Source: Limiplasma sp048370855 (GTDB lineage Bacteria; Bacillota; Clostridia; Christensenellales; Aristaeellaceae). Taken from it: DNA of 20,666 nucleotides. Under the pieces are notes generated by a model. That model saw nothing but the letters and a program-made list of their open reading frames with translations, searched no databases and had not been told where the DNA came from. Every line of letters begins with the position of its first letter. Positions within the stretch are counted from its first letter, which is position 1. Shown piece by piece: positions 14,077-20,666 of this stretch. Both the position numbers and the translations under genes were made by a program. The stretch covers positions 1 to 20,666 of the forward strand of contig DBGEOK010000122.1 in the NCBI GenBank assembly GCA_048370855.1, given 5' to 3'.

Positions 14077-15867
14077 ATGAAGAAGCGTTTTGGAGCGGCG
14101 TTGCTGGCGCTGTGCTTTTCCATTTGCGCGTTTGCGCTGGCGGAGGCGGGGGATGAAAGCTCCGCCGCGGAGGATATAAGCGCGTTCGGCGTTACCGTCA
14201 TCCGAAACCATGAGGTGAAAACCGGAAGCCGGCAGAAGCTGGCGCTGGATTATCCGACCTTTGAGAGCGAAAACGCCGCTTTGCAGCAATTTTTAACGGA
14301 CAGCATCACCACGCCTATCCTGGCGCTTCGGAAACTGGGGCAAATGGCGGGAGACGAGGCGTATGCGGACGGGCAGCTCGACGCGATCCGAAGCGGCTAT
14401 TTTGCCTCGCTGGATTTTGAGAACCTTCTGTCGGTGGAGGCGTCGGTCAGCAACCGTCCAGCCGGAGCCGCCGCGGCGGAAACCTCGTTTTTTTACCGCA
14501 TGATCGACCTGACGGCCAGCCGGATTCTGACGGTGGAGGAGCTGTTTACCGAGCCGGCCGAAGCGGTGAGGGACGCCGTTGCGCGGGCGGTATTCGCAAA
14601 GGCCGATAGCCAGGGAATGCTGCTGCCTTCCATCACGGAGGCCGGCGCTGTCCCCGCGCCAAATTCCTATTATTTGAGCGCGGAATATTTCCGTACCATA
14701 TTCGCGGCTGGCGCGATCAGTGAAAACGCGGTGGTGGTGGACATACCGTGGAACGAACTGCCCCTGACGCCCTCCGAGCTGCTGACGCCGGCGGGAGAGG
14801 CGGGCGAGCCGACGTCCGACCCGCTGGATACGGCTGAGCCGGCGGGAACCGCCTCCCCGGACGGCGAACCGACGGCCGCCCCGGAACCGGCGGACGCCGC
14901 GGGCATCCGGGATGGAGCCGGGGATGCGGCGACAGCCTCCCCGGCGGCGCCCGCGATTGATCCCAACTTTTCTCTGGCGCCGGTTCAAACGCCGACTCCC
15001 ATGCCCGTGTCCGGCAATGACGCGATTATTGTGGACGTGCTGACGCATGGCCTGTGGAAGGAGCTTGGCAGCGACGGGGAAACGTATTATCAGTTTACCG
15101 CGGACGGCAAGCTGCTGACCGTCCAGGTTTCGGACTACGCTGTGGCGGACGGCATGCTTTCCAGCGGCCCGATGAACGGCAGCGTGGATGTGGGAAGCGA
15201 CAGCGCCTTTACGCTGCGCGGCGTGGACGGCGCGCCCAGGGGATACGTGCTGAACCGGGAGGGGGAGGCTGTCGCGCCGGAGGAACTGGTAACGCCGAGC
15301 CCTACGCCTGTGCCCACGCCTACCCCCACCCCAAGCCCGACGCCTACGCAAGCGCCCACGCCCGCGCCCACGCCAACCCTATCGCCATACGAGGCGGCGC
15401 TTTCCCAGGCGCCCTCGCTGGCGGCGTTGGGAGACGCAGGCTTCGAGAAGGCGCGGACCCTCAAGGTTTACAGCGCGCCGCAGGAGGACGCGTACCGCGA
15501 CGGGAAGGCTCAGGTCACCACGGATGAAAGCGTCGCTATTTACGGCGTGACGGGCGAGTGGGTGCTGGTAAGCTACACCATTGGCAACGGGTCAAAGGGG
15601 CGTATCGGATACATAGAGAACTCCACGCTTAACGCCCCGGACGAGGTGGCGCGGCTGAACCTGGCCTCCATCGAGATGACGCTGAGCAAGGATGCCGACG
15701 CAACGGACGACCCGCTGAACGGCAAGGCGACCATCGCCAAGCTGAAGAAGGGCGACAAGGTCACGCTGCTGGCGTTTATGGGCAGCGACTGGGCTTATGT
15801 ACAAACCACGCATGAGGATAAACCGTGCCGGCTTTTCATTCCGCAGGCGGCGCTGATGGAGGATTGA
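14077..15867 (+). CDS. Secreted protein with Thr/Pro linker and C-terminal SH3-like domains
   Basis: The 596-residue protein begins with a clear Sec signal peptide (MKKR, then a hydrophobic core to about residue 20, ALAEA before the likely cut). Residues about 45-240 form a globular domain whose start (LDYPTFESENAALQQFLTD) resembles DUF3298/RsiV-type exported domains; this is tentative. A low-complexity Ala/Pro/Glu/Thr region (about 245-325), a second folded segment (about 335-400), a Thr/Pro linker (about 405-438) and two SH3-like beta domains (about 460-530 and 535-596) follow. Bacterial SH3 domains often bind peptidoglycan, and TP linkers are typical of exported Firmicute proteins. There is no sortase motif or lipobox. 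AAGGAGG (14061-14067) lies 9 bases before the ATG, which is 19 bases after the preceding stop. Confidence 0.85.
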   Translation: MKKRFGAALLALCFSICAFALAEAGDESSAAEDISAFGVTVIRNHEVKTGSRQKLALDYPTFESENAALQQFLTDSITTPILALRKLGQMAGDEAYADGQLDAIRSGYFASLDFENLLSVEASVSNRPAGAAAAETSFFYRMIDLTASRILTVEELFTEPAEAVRDAVARAVFAKADSQGMLLPSITEAGAVPAPNSYYLSAEYFRTIFAAGAISENAVVVDIPWNELPLTPSELLTPAGEAGEPTSDPLDTAEPAGTASPDGEPTAAPEPADAAGIRDGAGDAATASPAAPAIDPNFSLAPVQTPTPMPVSGNDAIIVDVLTHGLWKELGSDGETYYQFTADGKLLTVQVSDYAVADGMLSSGPMNGSVDVGSDSAFTLRGVDGAPRGYVLNREGEAVAPEELVTPSPTPVPTPTPTPSPTPTQAPTPAPTPTLSPYEAALSQAPSLAALGDAGFEKARTLKVYSAPQEDAYRDGKAQVTTDESVAIYGVTGEWVLVSYTIGNGSKGRIGYIENSTLNAPDEVARLNLASIEMTLSKDADATDDPLNGKATIAKLKKGDKVTLLAFMGSDWAYVQTTHEDKPCRLFIPQAALMED

Positions 15868-15868
15868 A

Positions 15869-16942
15869 ATGGACCGCAAGGATGAGATCATCAGGCTGCA
15901 GATGGATGTTATCAATCAGATGACGCGCAGCAATTTAAACCGGATTGCGGACGACCTGTGGGGCGGTCCGGTTCCTGGCGTGAAGGCCGACCCCGCGCCG
16001 GAGGGAGCGCCGGACGGCGCGGACAAGGAGCCGGCGGCCAGGCAGGCCGAGCCGGACGCCTCCGCGAAAAAGAGCGTGCAGGAGCGCGAGGAGCCGCCGG
16101 AGAAAATCGAGGATCTAAAAAAAGAGCTGAGCGAGTACATCGGGCTGGCGACTGTGAAAAGAGAGGTGGAAAGCCTCATCAACCTGGTGACGGTGCAGAA
16201 GCTGCGCGAGCAGAACGGGCTGCCGGTAAGCGACTTATCGCTGCACATGGTGTTTTCCGGCAATCCCGGCACGGGAAAAACGATGATCGCCCGCTTGATG
16301 GCCCGGATTTATAAAAGCCTCGGCATCCTGTCCAAGGGGCAGCTTGTGGAGGTGGACCGAAGCGGACTGGTGGCGGGCTTTGTAGGCCAGACGGCGATCA
16401 AGACGAGCGAGGTCATCCAAAAGGCGCTCGGCGGCGTGCTATTTATCGACGAGGCCTACGCGCTGACCAGCAGGGGCGGCAACGACTACGGGCAAGAGGC
16501 CGTGGATACGCTGCTTAAGGCCATGGAGGACCAGCGGGATGATCTGATCGTTATTGTGGCGGGGTATATCGAGCTGATGGAGGAATTTATTCATTCAAAC
16601 CCCGGCCTGGAAAGCCGGTTTAACCGCTTTTTAAGCTTCCCCGATTACACGGCCCAGGAGCTGCTGGACATCTTCGAGATGCGATGCCAAAAGAGCGGAT
16701 ATGAGCTGGCCTCGGAGGCGCGTGATTTGCTTAAAAGCCTCTTGGCGCTTTACAGCCTGGATGTGAAGGGCTTTGGAAACGCGCGCGGCGTGCGCAATCT
16801 GTTTGAGCGCGCCGTGAGCGCGCAGGCGAACCGCCTTGCCGGGCAGGAGACGGTGACGCGGGAGGAACTGATGGTTTTAACCTGCGACGACATCCGAACC
16901 GCCGGGGGAGCGGAGGAAGAGGCCGCAGGCGCGGAGCTGTAA
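15869..16942 (+). CDS. AAA+ ATPase of the CbbX/SpoVK type
   Basis: The 357-residue cytosolic protein has an N-terminal 15-20 residue helix, a charged linker to about residue 75, and a CbbX/SpoVK-type AAA+ module: Walker A GNPGTGKT (131-138), a pore-loop-like GFVGQTAIKT (170-179), Walker B VLFIDEAYAL (190-199), and NPGLESRFNR (244-253) with the arginine finger. Relatives include Rubisco activase CbbX, SpoVK and the C-terminal module of EccA from type VII secretion; all remodel protein partners. No Rubisco or ESX component is visible here. Its ATG begins one base after the stop of the secreted-protein gene and its ribosome binding site (GGAGG, about 15858) lies inside that gene, so translation is coupled. 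Its target is unknown; the membrane protein's cytoplasmic tail is a candidate. Confidence 0.9.
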   Translation: MDRKDEIIRLQMDVINQMTRSNLNRIADDLWGGPVPGVKADPAPEGAPDGADKEPAARQAEPDASAKKSVQEREEPPEKIEDLKKELSEYIGLATVKREVESLINLVTVQKLREQNGLPVSDLSLHMVFSGNPGTGKTMIARLMARIYKSLGILSKGQLVEVDRSGLVAGFVGQTAIKTSEVIQKALGGVLFIDEAYALTSRGGNDYGQEAVDTLLKAMEDQRDDLIVIVAGYIELMEEFIHSNPGLESRFNRFLSFPDYTAQELLDIFEMRCQKSGYELASEARDLLKSLLALYSLDVKGFGNARGVRNLFERAVSAQANRLAGQETVTREELMVLTCDDIRTAGGAEEEAAGAEL

Positions 16943-17001
16943 AGCGGCTTTGACCGCTCTCAAGATCTGGCGGGCGGGCGGGACGATCCGTTCCCAGCCT
17001 T

Positions 17002-17040
17002 AGGCCGCTGTGGGAAGCGTTCCTTCCGCAGCGGCCTTTT
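17002..17040 (+). terminator. Strong intrinsic terminator after the AAA+ gene
   Basis: AGGCCGCTG (17002-17010) pairs perfectly with CAGCGGCCT (17029-17037), with further pairing GGGAA/TTCC in the loop, and TTTT ends it. It closes the membrane/SH3/AAA+ unit. Confidence 0.9.
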
Positions 17041-17213
17041 CGCTGTAACGGAAACCAAGCTTGCGCATGTTGATGAGCCTTACAGCCGACAAGCTTTACC
17101 GTGCCTTTCCACGAGCCCTTGTACCGCCTGCTTGACAAGAAAAAGGGGCATTGAGAAATACGTTTGCCTATCGATAACCAAAGTTGACATCCGTGTTTCT
17201 CTATGCCGCCGGA
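17041..17213. other. Intergenic stretch before ruvC with one inverted repeat
   Basis: No gene is seen here. AAGCTTG (17057-17063) and CAAGCTT (17090-17096) are inverted repeats with flanking ACGG/CCGT that can also pair, leaving a loop of about 26 bases. Two further TTGACA sequences (about 17132 and 17183) have no acceptable -10 at the right distance. Confidence 0.4.
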
Positions 17214-17242
17214 TTGACAAACCCCTTTGAAAGCCGTATCAT
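17214..17242 (+). promoter_or_regulatory. Sigma-A promoter of the ruvCAB-queA operon
   Basis: A perfect TTGACA (17214-17219), a 17-base spacer and TATCAT (17237-17242) put the start near 17249, about 25 bases before the ruvC ATG. No LexA/DinR box of the Firmicute type is evident around it. Confidence 0.85.
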
Positions 17243-17273
17243 AAACCGGTTAGCGAATACAAGGGGGCTTCTC

Positions 17274-17768
17274 ATGATCGTATTGGGCATTGACCCCGGC
17301 TTGGCGACGCTGGGCTGGGGCGTGATCGAGGCCGTGCCGGGACGGCAGCGCCTGATTGAATATGGATGCATTCTGACATCCCCCAGGCAGCGGTTTCCGG
17401 AACGCCTGAAGCAAATCGGCGCGGAGATGCGCGGCCTGCTTTCGCGCTTTCATCCCGAAGAAATCGCCTTTGAGGAGCTTTTCTTTGCGAAAAATGTAAC
17501 GACGGCGTTTACCGTCGGGGCCGCGCGGGGCGTGAGCGTCGCCGTTTGCGCGGACTATACCGACAAGCTGTACGAGTACACCCCTATGCAGGTCAAGCAG
17601 GCGGTTGTGGGTTATGGAGGGGCGGAAAAGCGGCAGGTACAGCAAATGGTCAAGCTGCTTTTGCACATGGAGGAGATCGCCCGCCCGGACGACGCCGCGG
17701 ACGCCATCGCAATTGCGCTGACGCACGCGGCTACCGGCCCGGCCAAGCGGCAATTTGAGATGAAATGA
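17274..17768 (+). CDS. ruvC: RuvC Holliday-junction resolvase
   Basis: The 164-residue length is normal for RuvC. The RNase H-like acidic site is complete: D7 in GIDPG, E67/E68 in AFEELFF, and D140/D143 in PDDAADAIAIA. PMQVKQAVVGYGGAEKRQVQQMV (104-126) is the conserved DNA-contacting region. The nuclease cuts four-way junctions at symmetrical sites after RuvAB branch migration. The ATG at 17274 is used since AAGGGGG (17261-17267) precedes it and the protein begins at the first beta-strand; a longer in-frame extension would overlap the promoter. It is the first gene of the operon, 10 bases before ruvA. Confidence 0.96.
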   Translation: MIVLGIDPGLATLGWGVIEAVPGRQRLIEYGCILTSPRQRFPERLKQIGAEMRGLLSRFHPEEIAFEELFFAKNVTTAFTVGAARGVSVAVCADYTDKLYEYTPMQVKQAVVGYGGAEKRQVQQMVKLLLHMEEIARPDDAADAIAIALTHAATGPAKRQFEMK

Positions 17769-17778
17769 GGAGCGGCGC

Positions 17779-18402
17779 ATGATTGCGATGATTCGCGGAA
17801 GCCTGGTGGAAAAAGGAGAGGGCGAGGCGGTGGTGATGACCGGAAGCGGCGTGGGGCTGAGGGTTTTATGCAGCATGAATACGCTTGCCGCGCTCCCGTC
17901 GGCTGGGCGGGAATGCACGCTCTATACGCATTTGAACGTCCGCGAGGACGCAATGGAGCTGTTCGGCTTCTCCAAGCGTGAGGAACGCGATATGTTTTTG
18001 CGGTTGATTTCCGTCAGCGGCATCGGGCCCAAAAGCGCGCTGTTTGTTTTGGGAAGCATGCCGCTGTCCGACCTTCGGCTTGCGATTTTGACAGGGGACG
18101 CCAACGCTTTGTCCCGCGCCCCCGGCATAGGCAAAAAGACCGCGCAGCGCATCAGCCTGGAGCTGAAGGACAAGCTGGCGCAGGAGGCCCTTAACGCAGG
18201 CGTGGCCATGGACGAGCTATCAATGATCGACGGCGCGGAAGCCCCCGCCGGGGACGCGCTGGGAGAAGCCATGCAAGCGCTGAAATCTCTTGGGTATACG
18301 CCGCAGGAGGCCGCCGCCGCCCTGAAGGGCGTGAAAGGGCAGGCGGATAGCCCGGACGAGCTGATTAAGCTGGCGCTGCGCCATATGGCGCAGCAAGGAT
18401 AA
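17779..18402 (+). CDS. ruvA: RuvA, Holliday-junction-binding subunit
   Basis: The 207-residue protein has the three RuvA domains: an N-terminal OB fold (1-65), two helix-hairpin-helix motifs (SVSGIGPKSALFVL at about 78-91 and APGIGKKTAQRI at about 113-124), and, after an acidic linker, the C-terminal domain III (about 155-205, MQALKSLGYTPQEAAAAL) that touches RuvB. It forms tetramers that hold the junction flat and load RuvB. GAGGAG precedes its ATG; it sits 10 bases after ruvC and 15 before ruvB, as usual in Firmicutes. Confidence 0.96.
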   Translation: MIAMIRGSLVEKGEGEAVVMTGSGVGLRVLCSMNTLAALPSAGRECTLYTHLNVREDAMELFGFSKREERDMFLRLISVSGIGPKSALFVLGSMPLSDLRLAILTGDANALSRAPGIGKKTAQRISLELKDKLAQEALNAGVAMDELSMIDGAEAPAGDALGEAMQALKSLGYTPQEAAAALKGVKGQADSPDELIKLALRHMAQQG

Positions 18403-18417
18403 GAGGAGGGCAGGGGC

Positions 18418-19449
18418 ATGGACGACCGTATCGTTTCCACGGGTTTCCGGGAGGGCGAGGACGAGCAGGAGCAGAGCCTTCGCCCCAAATCCCTGCGGGA
18501 ATACATCGGGCAGGAGGGGATCAAGCGAAACCTCCGCATTTCCATTGAAGCGTCCCTCAAGCGGCATGAGCCGCTGGACCATCTTTTGCTGTACGGCCCC
18601 CCCGGCCTGGGCAAAACGACGCTGGCGGGCATTATTGCCGCCGAGATGGGACAGAGCATCCGCATTACGAGCGGGCCGGCGATTGAGCGGCCCGGAGACT
18701 TGGCCAGCATCTTGACCAACCTGGCGGACGGCGACGTGCTGTTTATTGACGAAATCCACCGGCTGAGCCGATCCGTGGAGGAGGTGCTCTACCCGGCCAT
18801 GGAGGATTACGCGCTGGACATCATGATCGGCAAAGGGCCGACGGCGCGGAGCATCCGCTTGGATCTGCCCCGTTTTACGCTGGTGGGCGCTACGACGCGG
18901 GCGGGCCTGCTGAGCGCGCCGCTGCGCGACCGGTTCGGCATACTGTTCCGGCTGGAGATGTACACGCCGGAGGAGCTATCCGCCATCGTCCGCCGAAGCG
19001 CGGGAATTTTAAACGTCCAGGCGGATGAAAGCGGCATCTTGGAAATCGCGCGCCGAAGCAGGGGAACGCCCCGCATTGCAAACCGTATGCTCAGGCGTGT
19101 GCGGGATTTTGCCCAAATCAAGGCCGACGGCGTGATCACCCGAGAGGTTGCCAGAAAGGGCCTGGAAATGCTGGACGTGGACGAATTGGGCTTAGAAAAG
19201 CTGGATCGGACCATGCTTGTTACGATGATGGACAAGTTCGCGGGGGGGCCGGTGGGCCTGGAAACCCTGAGTGCGATGACGGGCGAGGACGCCTCCACCA
19301 TCGAGGACGTGTACGAGCCGTACCTGATGCAGCTTGGCTTCATGATGCGAACGCCGCGCGGGCGCGTATGCACCCCTGCCGCTTACGAGCATATGGGCCG
19401 CAGGCCGCAGACTTCTCCGGACGACGGACAGGAGCAGATGAAGCTATGA
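18418..19449 (+). CDS. ruvB: RuvB, branch-migration AAA+ motor
   Basis: The 343-residue protein has all RuvB hallmarks: RPKSLREYIGQ near residue 22, Walker A GPPGLGKTT (about 60-68), Walker B VLFIDEIHRL (about 106-115), sensor 1 GATTRAG (about 157-163), the arginine finger in LRDRFG (about 169-174), and the C-terminal winged helix with GGPVGLETLSAMTGED. It drives branch migration of Holliday junctions with RuvA. A strong AAGAGGAGGG precedes the ATG. Its stop overlaps the queA start as ATGA. Confidence 0.97.
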   Translation: MDDRIVSTGFREGEDEQEQSLRPKSLREYIGQEGIKRNLRISIEASLKRHEPLDHLLLYGPPGLGKTTLAGIIAAEMGQSIRITSGPAIERPGDLASILTNLADGDVLFIDEIHRLSRSVEEVLYPAMEDYALDIMIGKGPTARSIRLDLPRFTLVGATTRAGLLSAPLRDRFGILFRLEMYTPEELSAIVRRSAGILNVQADESGILEIARRSRGTPRIANRMLRRVRDFAQIKADGVITREVARKGLEMLDVDELGLEKLDRTMLVTMMDKFAGGPVGLETLSAMTGEDASTIEDVYEPYLMQLGFMMRTPRGRVCTPAAYEHMGRRPQTSPDDGQEQMKL

Positions 19450-20471
19450 AAACAAGCGATTTTTTTTATGAGCTTCCGCAGGAATTGATCGCGCAGACAC
19501 CCATGGAACCGCGCGACCATAGCCGGCTGCTGGTATACGACCGCGCGGATCAGAGCATCCGTCATCTGCATTTTTACGATCTTCCGCAATTTCTGCGCAA
19601 AGGCGACGCGCTGGTCATTAACGAAACAAAGGTGATTCCCGCGCGGCTGCTGGGCGAGAAGGAGGAAACCGGCGTTCCCGTGGAAATCCTTTTGTTGAAG
19701 CGCATAGAGCGCGACGTATGGGAAACGCTGGCGCGTCCGGGACGCAGACTGACCTGCGGCGTGTGGTGCTCCTTCGGCGGCGGGCTTCTGCGCGCGGAAA
19801 TCCTGAGCGTTACCGAGGACGGAGGCCGGAAGGTGCGCTTCCATTACGAGGGCGTCTTTGAGGAGATTTTGGACCGGCTGGGGCAAATGCCGCTGCCGCC
19901 CTACATACATGAAAAGCTGTTAGACCAAAACCGGTACCAAACCGTGTACGCCAGGGAGGAGGGCAGCGCAGCCGCGCCTACGGCCGGGCTGCACTTCACC
20001 CCGGAGCTGCTCGACAAAATCCGCGCCATGGGCGTGGAAATCGTACCGGTCTTGCTGCACGTGGGGCTTGGCACGTTTCGGCCGGTCAAGGCGGAGGATG
20101 TGAGCGCGCATCACATGCATGTGGAGCACTACGAAGTAACGCCGGAGGCCGCGGCGCGCATCAACTCGGCGCGGGCCTCGGGCGGGCGGTGCGTTTGCGT
20201 GGGCACCACCAGCGTGCGCACATTGGAAACCGTAACCGGAGAGGACGGGCTGGTTCGGGCGCATAGCGGCGATACGGGCATTTTTATTACGCCTGGGTAT
20301 ACTTACCATGCGGTGGACGCGCTCATTACAAATTTTCATCTGCCGGAGAGCACGCTTTTAATGCTGGTATCCGCTTTGATAGGGCGGGAGGAGGCCCTGA
20401 GGATATATGAGGAGGCCGTTCGGGAAAAATACCGGTTTTTTTCCTTTGGGGATGCGATGCTCGTGGTGTGA
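19446..20471 (+). CDS. queA: QueA, S-adenosylmethionine:tRNA ribosyltransferase-isomerase
   Basis: The 341-residue length matches the family. QueA moves the ribosyl part of SAM to preQ1-modified tRNA, making epoxyqueuosine at wobble position 34. Family segments are visible throughout: the N-terminal FFYELPQELIAQTP (6-19), ARPGRRL, LPPYIH, EEGSAAAPTAGLHFT in the central domain, LHVGLGTFRPV, HMHVEHYEV, and FLITNFHLPEST-like LITNFHLPESTLLMLV near the end. The start is the ATG in the ATGA overlap with ruvB. Upstream in-frame ATG codons exist within ruvB but would add a non-homologous tail. No terminator with a convincing T-run follows; tgt, often next in such operons, is absent here. Confidence 0.96.
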   Translation: MKTSDFFYELPQELIAQTPMEPRDHSRLLVYDRADQSIRHLHFYDLPQFLRKGDALVINETKVIPARLLGEKEETGVPVEILLLKRIERDVWETLARPGRRLTCGVWCSFGGGLLRAEILSVTEDGGRKVRFHYEGVFEEILDRLGQMPLPPYIHEKLLDQNRYQTVYAREEGSAAAPTAGLHFTPELLDKIRAMGVEIVPVLLHVGLGTFRPVKAEDVSAHHMHVEHYEVTPEAAARINSARASGGRCVCVGTTSVRTLETVTGEDGLVRAHSGDTGIFITPGYTYHAVDALITNFHLPESTLLMLVSALIGREEALRIYEEAVREKYRFFSFGDAMLVV

Positions 20472-20666
20472 ATAAAAATTTTGAGCGGAAAAGAGCCCGC
20501 AAGAGCGCATGAATACTGGGGTTTCAAATTCTTTCCATTCGTTGGTTATGGGAAGGGGAACATACTCCAGGGAGAGATAATCCACGACGATTTCCTTGCT
20601 GTCAACCGGGAATATCAGCAATGATAGATGCTTGTCCAGCGCGTCAATCGCCTGATCCACCCCCAT
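20358..20666 (-). CDS. Possible C-terminal part of an unidentified minus-strand gene (partial)
   Basis: A minus-strand open frame enters from the window edge and runs 102 residues. Its first ~65 residues (20472-20666) have a protein-like, mixed composition with a Leu/Val/Asp-rich strand pattern and AT-richer DNA than queA, and no plus-strand alternative exists there. The last ~38 residues would overlap the 3' end of queA in antisense, which is unusual. The ATG at the very edge may be a start or an internal Met. I recognise no family. A sequencing error or a degraded gene is also possible. Confidence 0.3.
   Translation of the reverse strand: MGVDQAIDALDKHLSLLIFPVDSKEIVVDYLSLEYVPLPITNEWKEFETPVFMRSCGLFSAQNFYSHHEHRIPKGKKPVFFPNGLLIYPQGLLPPYQSGYQH

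Noticed and set aside
14293..15351. 352-residue minus-strand frame opposite the secreted protein gene
   Set aside because: Arg/Gly/His-rich shadow; the plus strand has a signal peptide, linkers and SH3-like domains.
15289..15390. Short repeated units that could be mistaken for a repeat array
   Set aside because: They are the Thr/Pro codons of a protein linker, in frame with the secreted protein; no spacers or palindromic repeats.

Overview
The window looks like a chromosomal segment of a moderately GC-rich Firmicute, most likely a Clostridia-type anaerobe. The case rests on the order hutP, cmk/plsC, ispH-rpsA, on the ispH-S1 fusion itself, on the ruvC-ruvA-ruvB-queA order, and on strong AGGAGG-type ribosome binding sites with TTGACA/TATAAT promoters at 17-base spacing. 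No species can be assigned from the sequence alone. No IS element, prophage, integrase or CRISPR array is visible, so this is mostly core genome.

Layout. 1-112: the 3' end of a 5S rRNA with a perfect terminator hairpin, then about 370 bases with no convincing gene. 486-2440 (minus strand): a two-gene operon encoding a fusion of PAP2 phosphatase with an undecaprenol/diacylglycerol kinase domain, and a soluble alpha/alpha-toroid (prenyltransferase/terpene-cyclase-like) protein. 2512-3555: a NadR-type bifunctional NAD-salvage enzyme. 3619-3877: a perfect consensus promoter, about 220 bases of highly structured non-coding sequence and a terminator, which I read as a small RNA gene. 3883-4807 (minus): a metallophosphoesterase with its own promoter. 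4831-8909: hutP, a cytidylate kinase-PlsC fusion, and an IspH-ribosomal protein S1 fusion. 8984-12296: a TRM11-like methyltransferase with an operator-like palindrome at its promoter, then a Rho homologue. 12320-17040: a three-gene unit (single-pass membrane protein, secreted SH3-like protein, CbbX/SpoVK-type AAA+ ATPase). 17214-20471: ruvC, ruvA, ruvB and queA. The last ~195 bases may hold the end of an unidentified minus-strand gene.

How the genes fit together. The recognised core functions are NAD salvage, CTP/lipid precursor supply, isoprenoid synthesis (IspH), lipid-carrier phosphate cycling, translation (S1, tRNA modification by QueA and probably the TRM11-like enzyme) and Holliday-junction processing. 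Three genes are two-domain fusions joining enzymes that are usually separate.

The most striking observation is the Rho homologue. Its fold-level sequence, RNA-binding OB domain and Walker B aspartate are kept, but the P-loop Lys-Thr, the catalytic Glu, the neighbouring Arg and the arginine finger are all replaced, and it carries a long Tyr/Gln/Gly/Arg-rich disordered insert with a 54-base internal repeat. It looks like a deliberately maintained non-hydrolysing Rho. Just downstream, with its own promoter, is the membrane/secreted/AAA+ trio, which I could not match to a named system.
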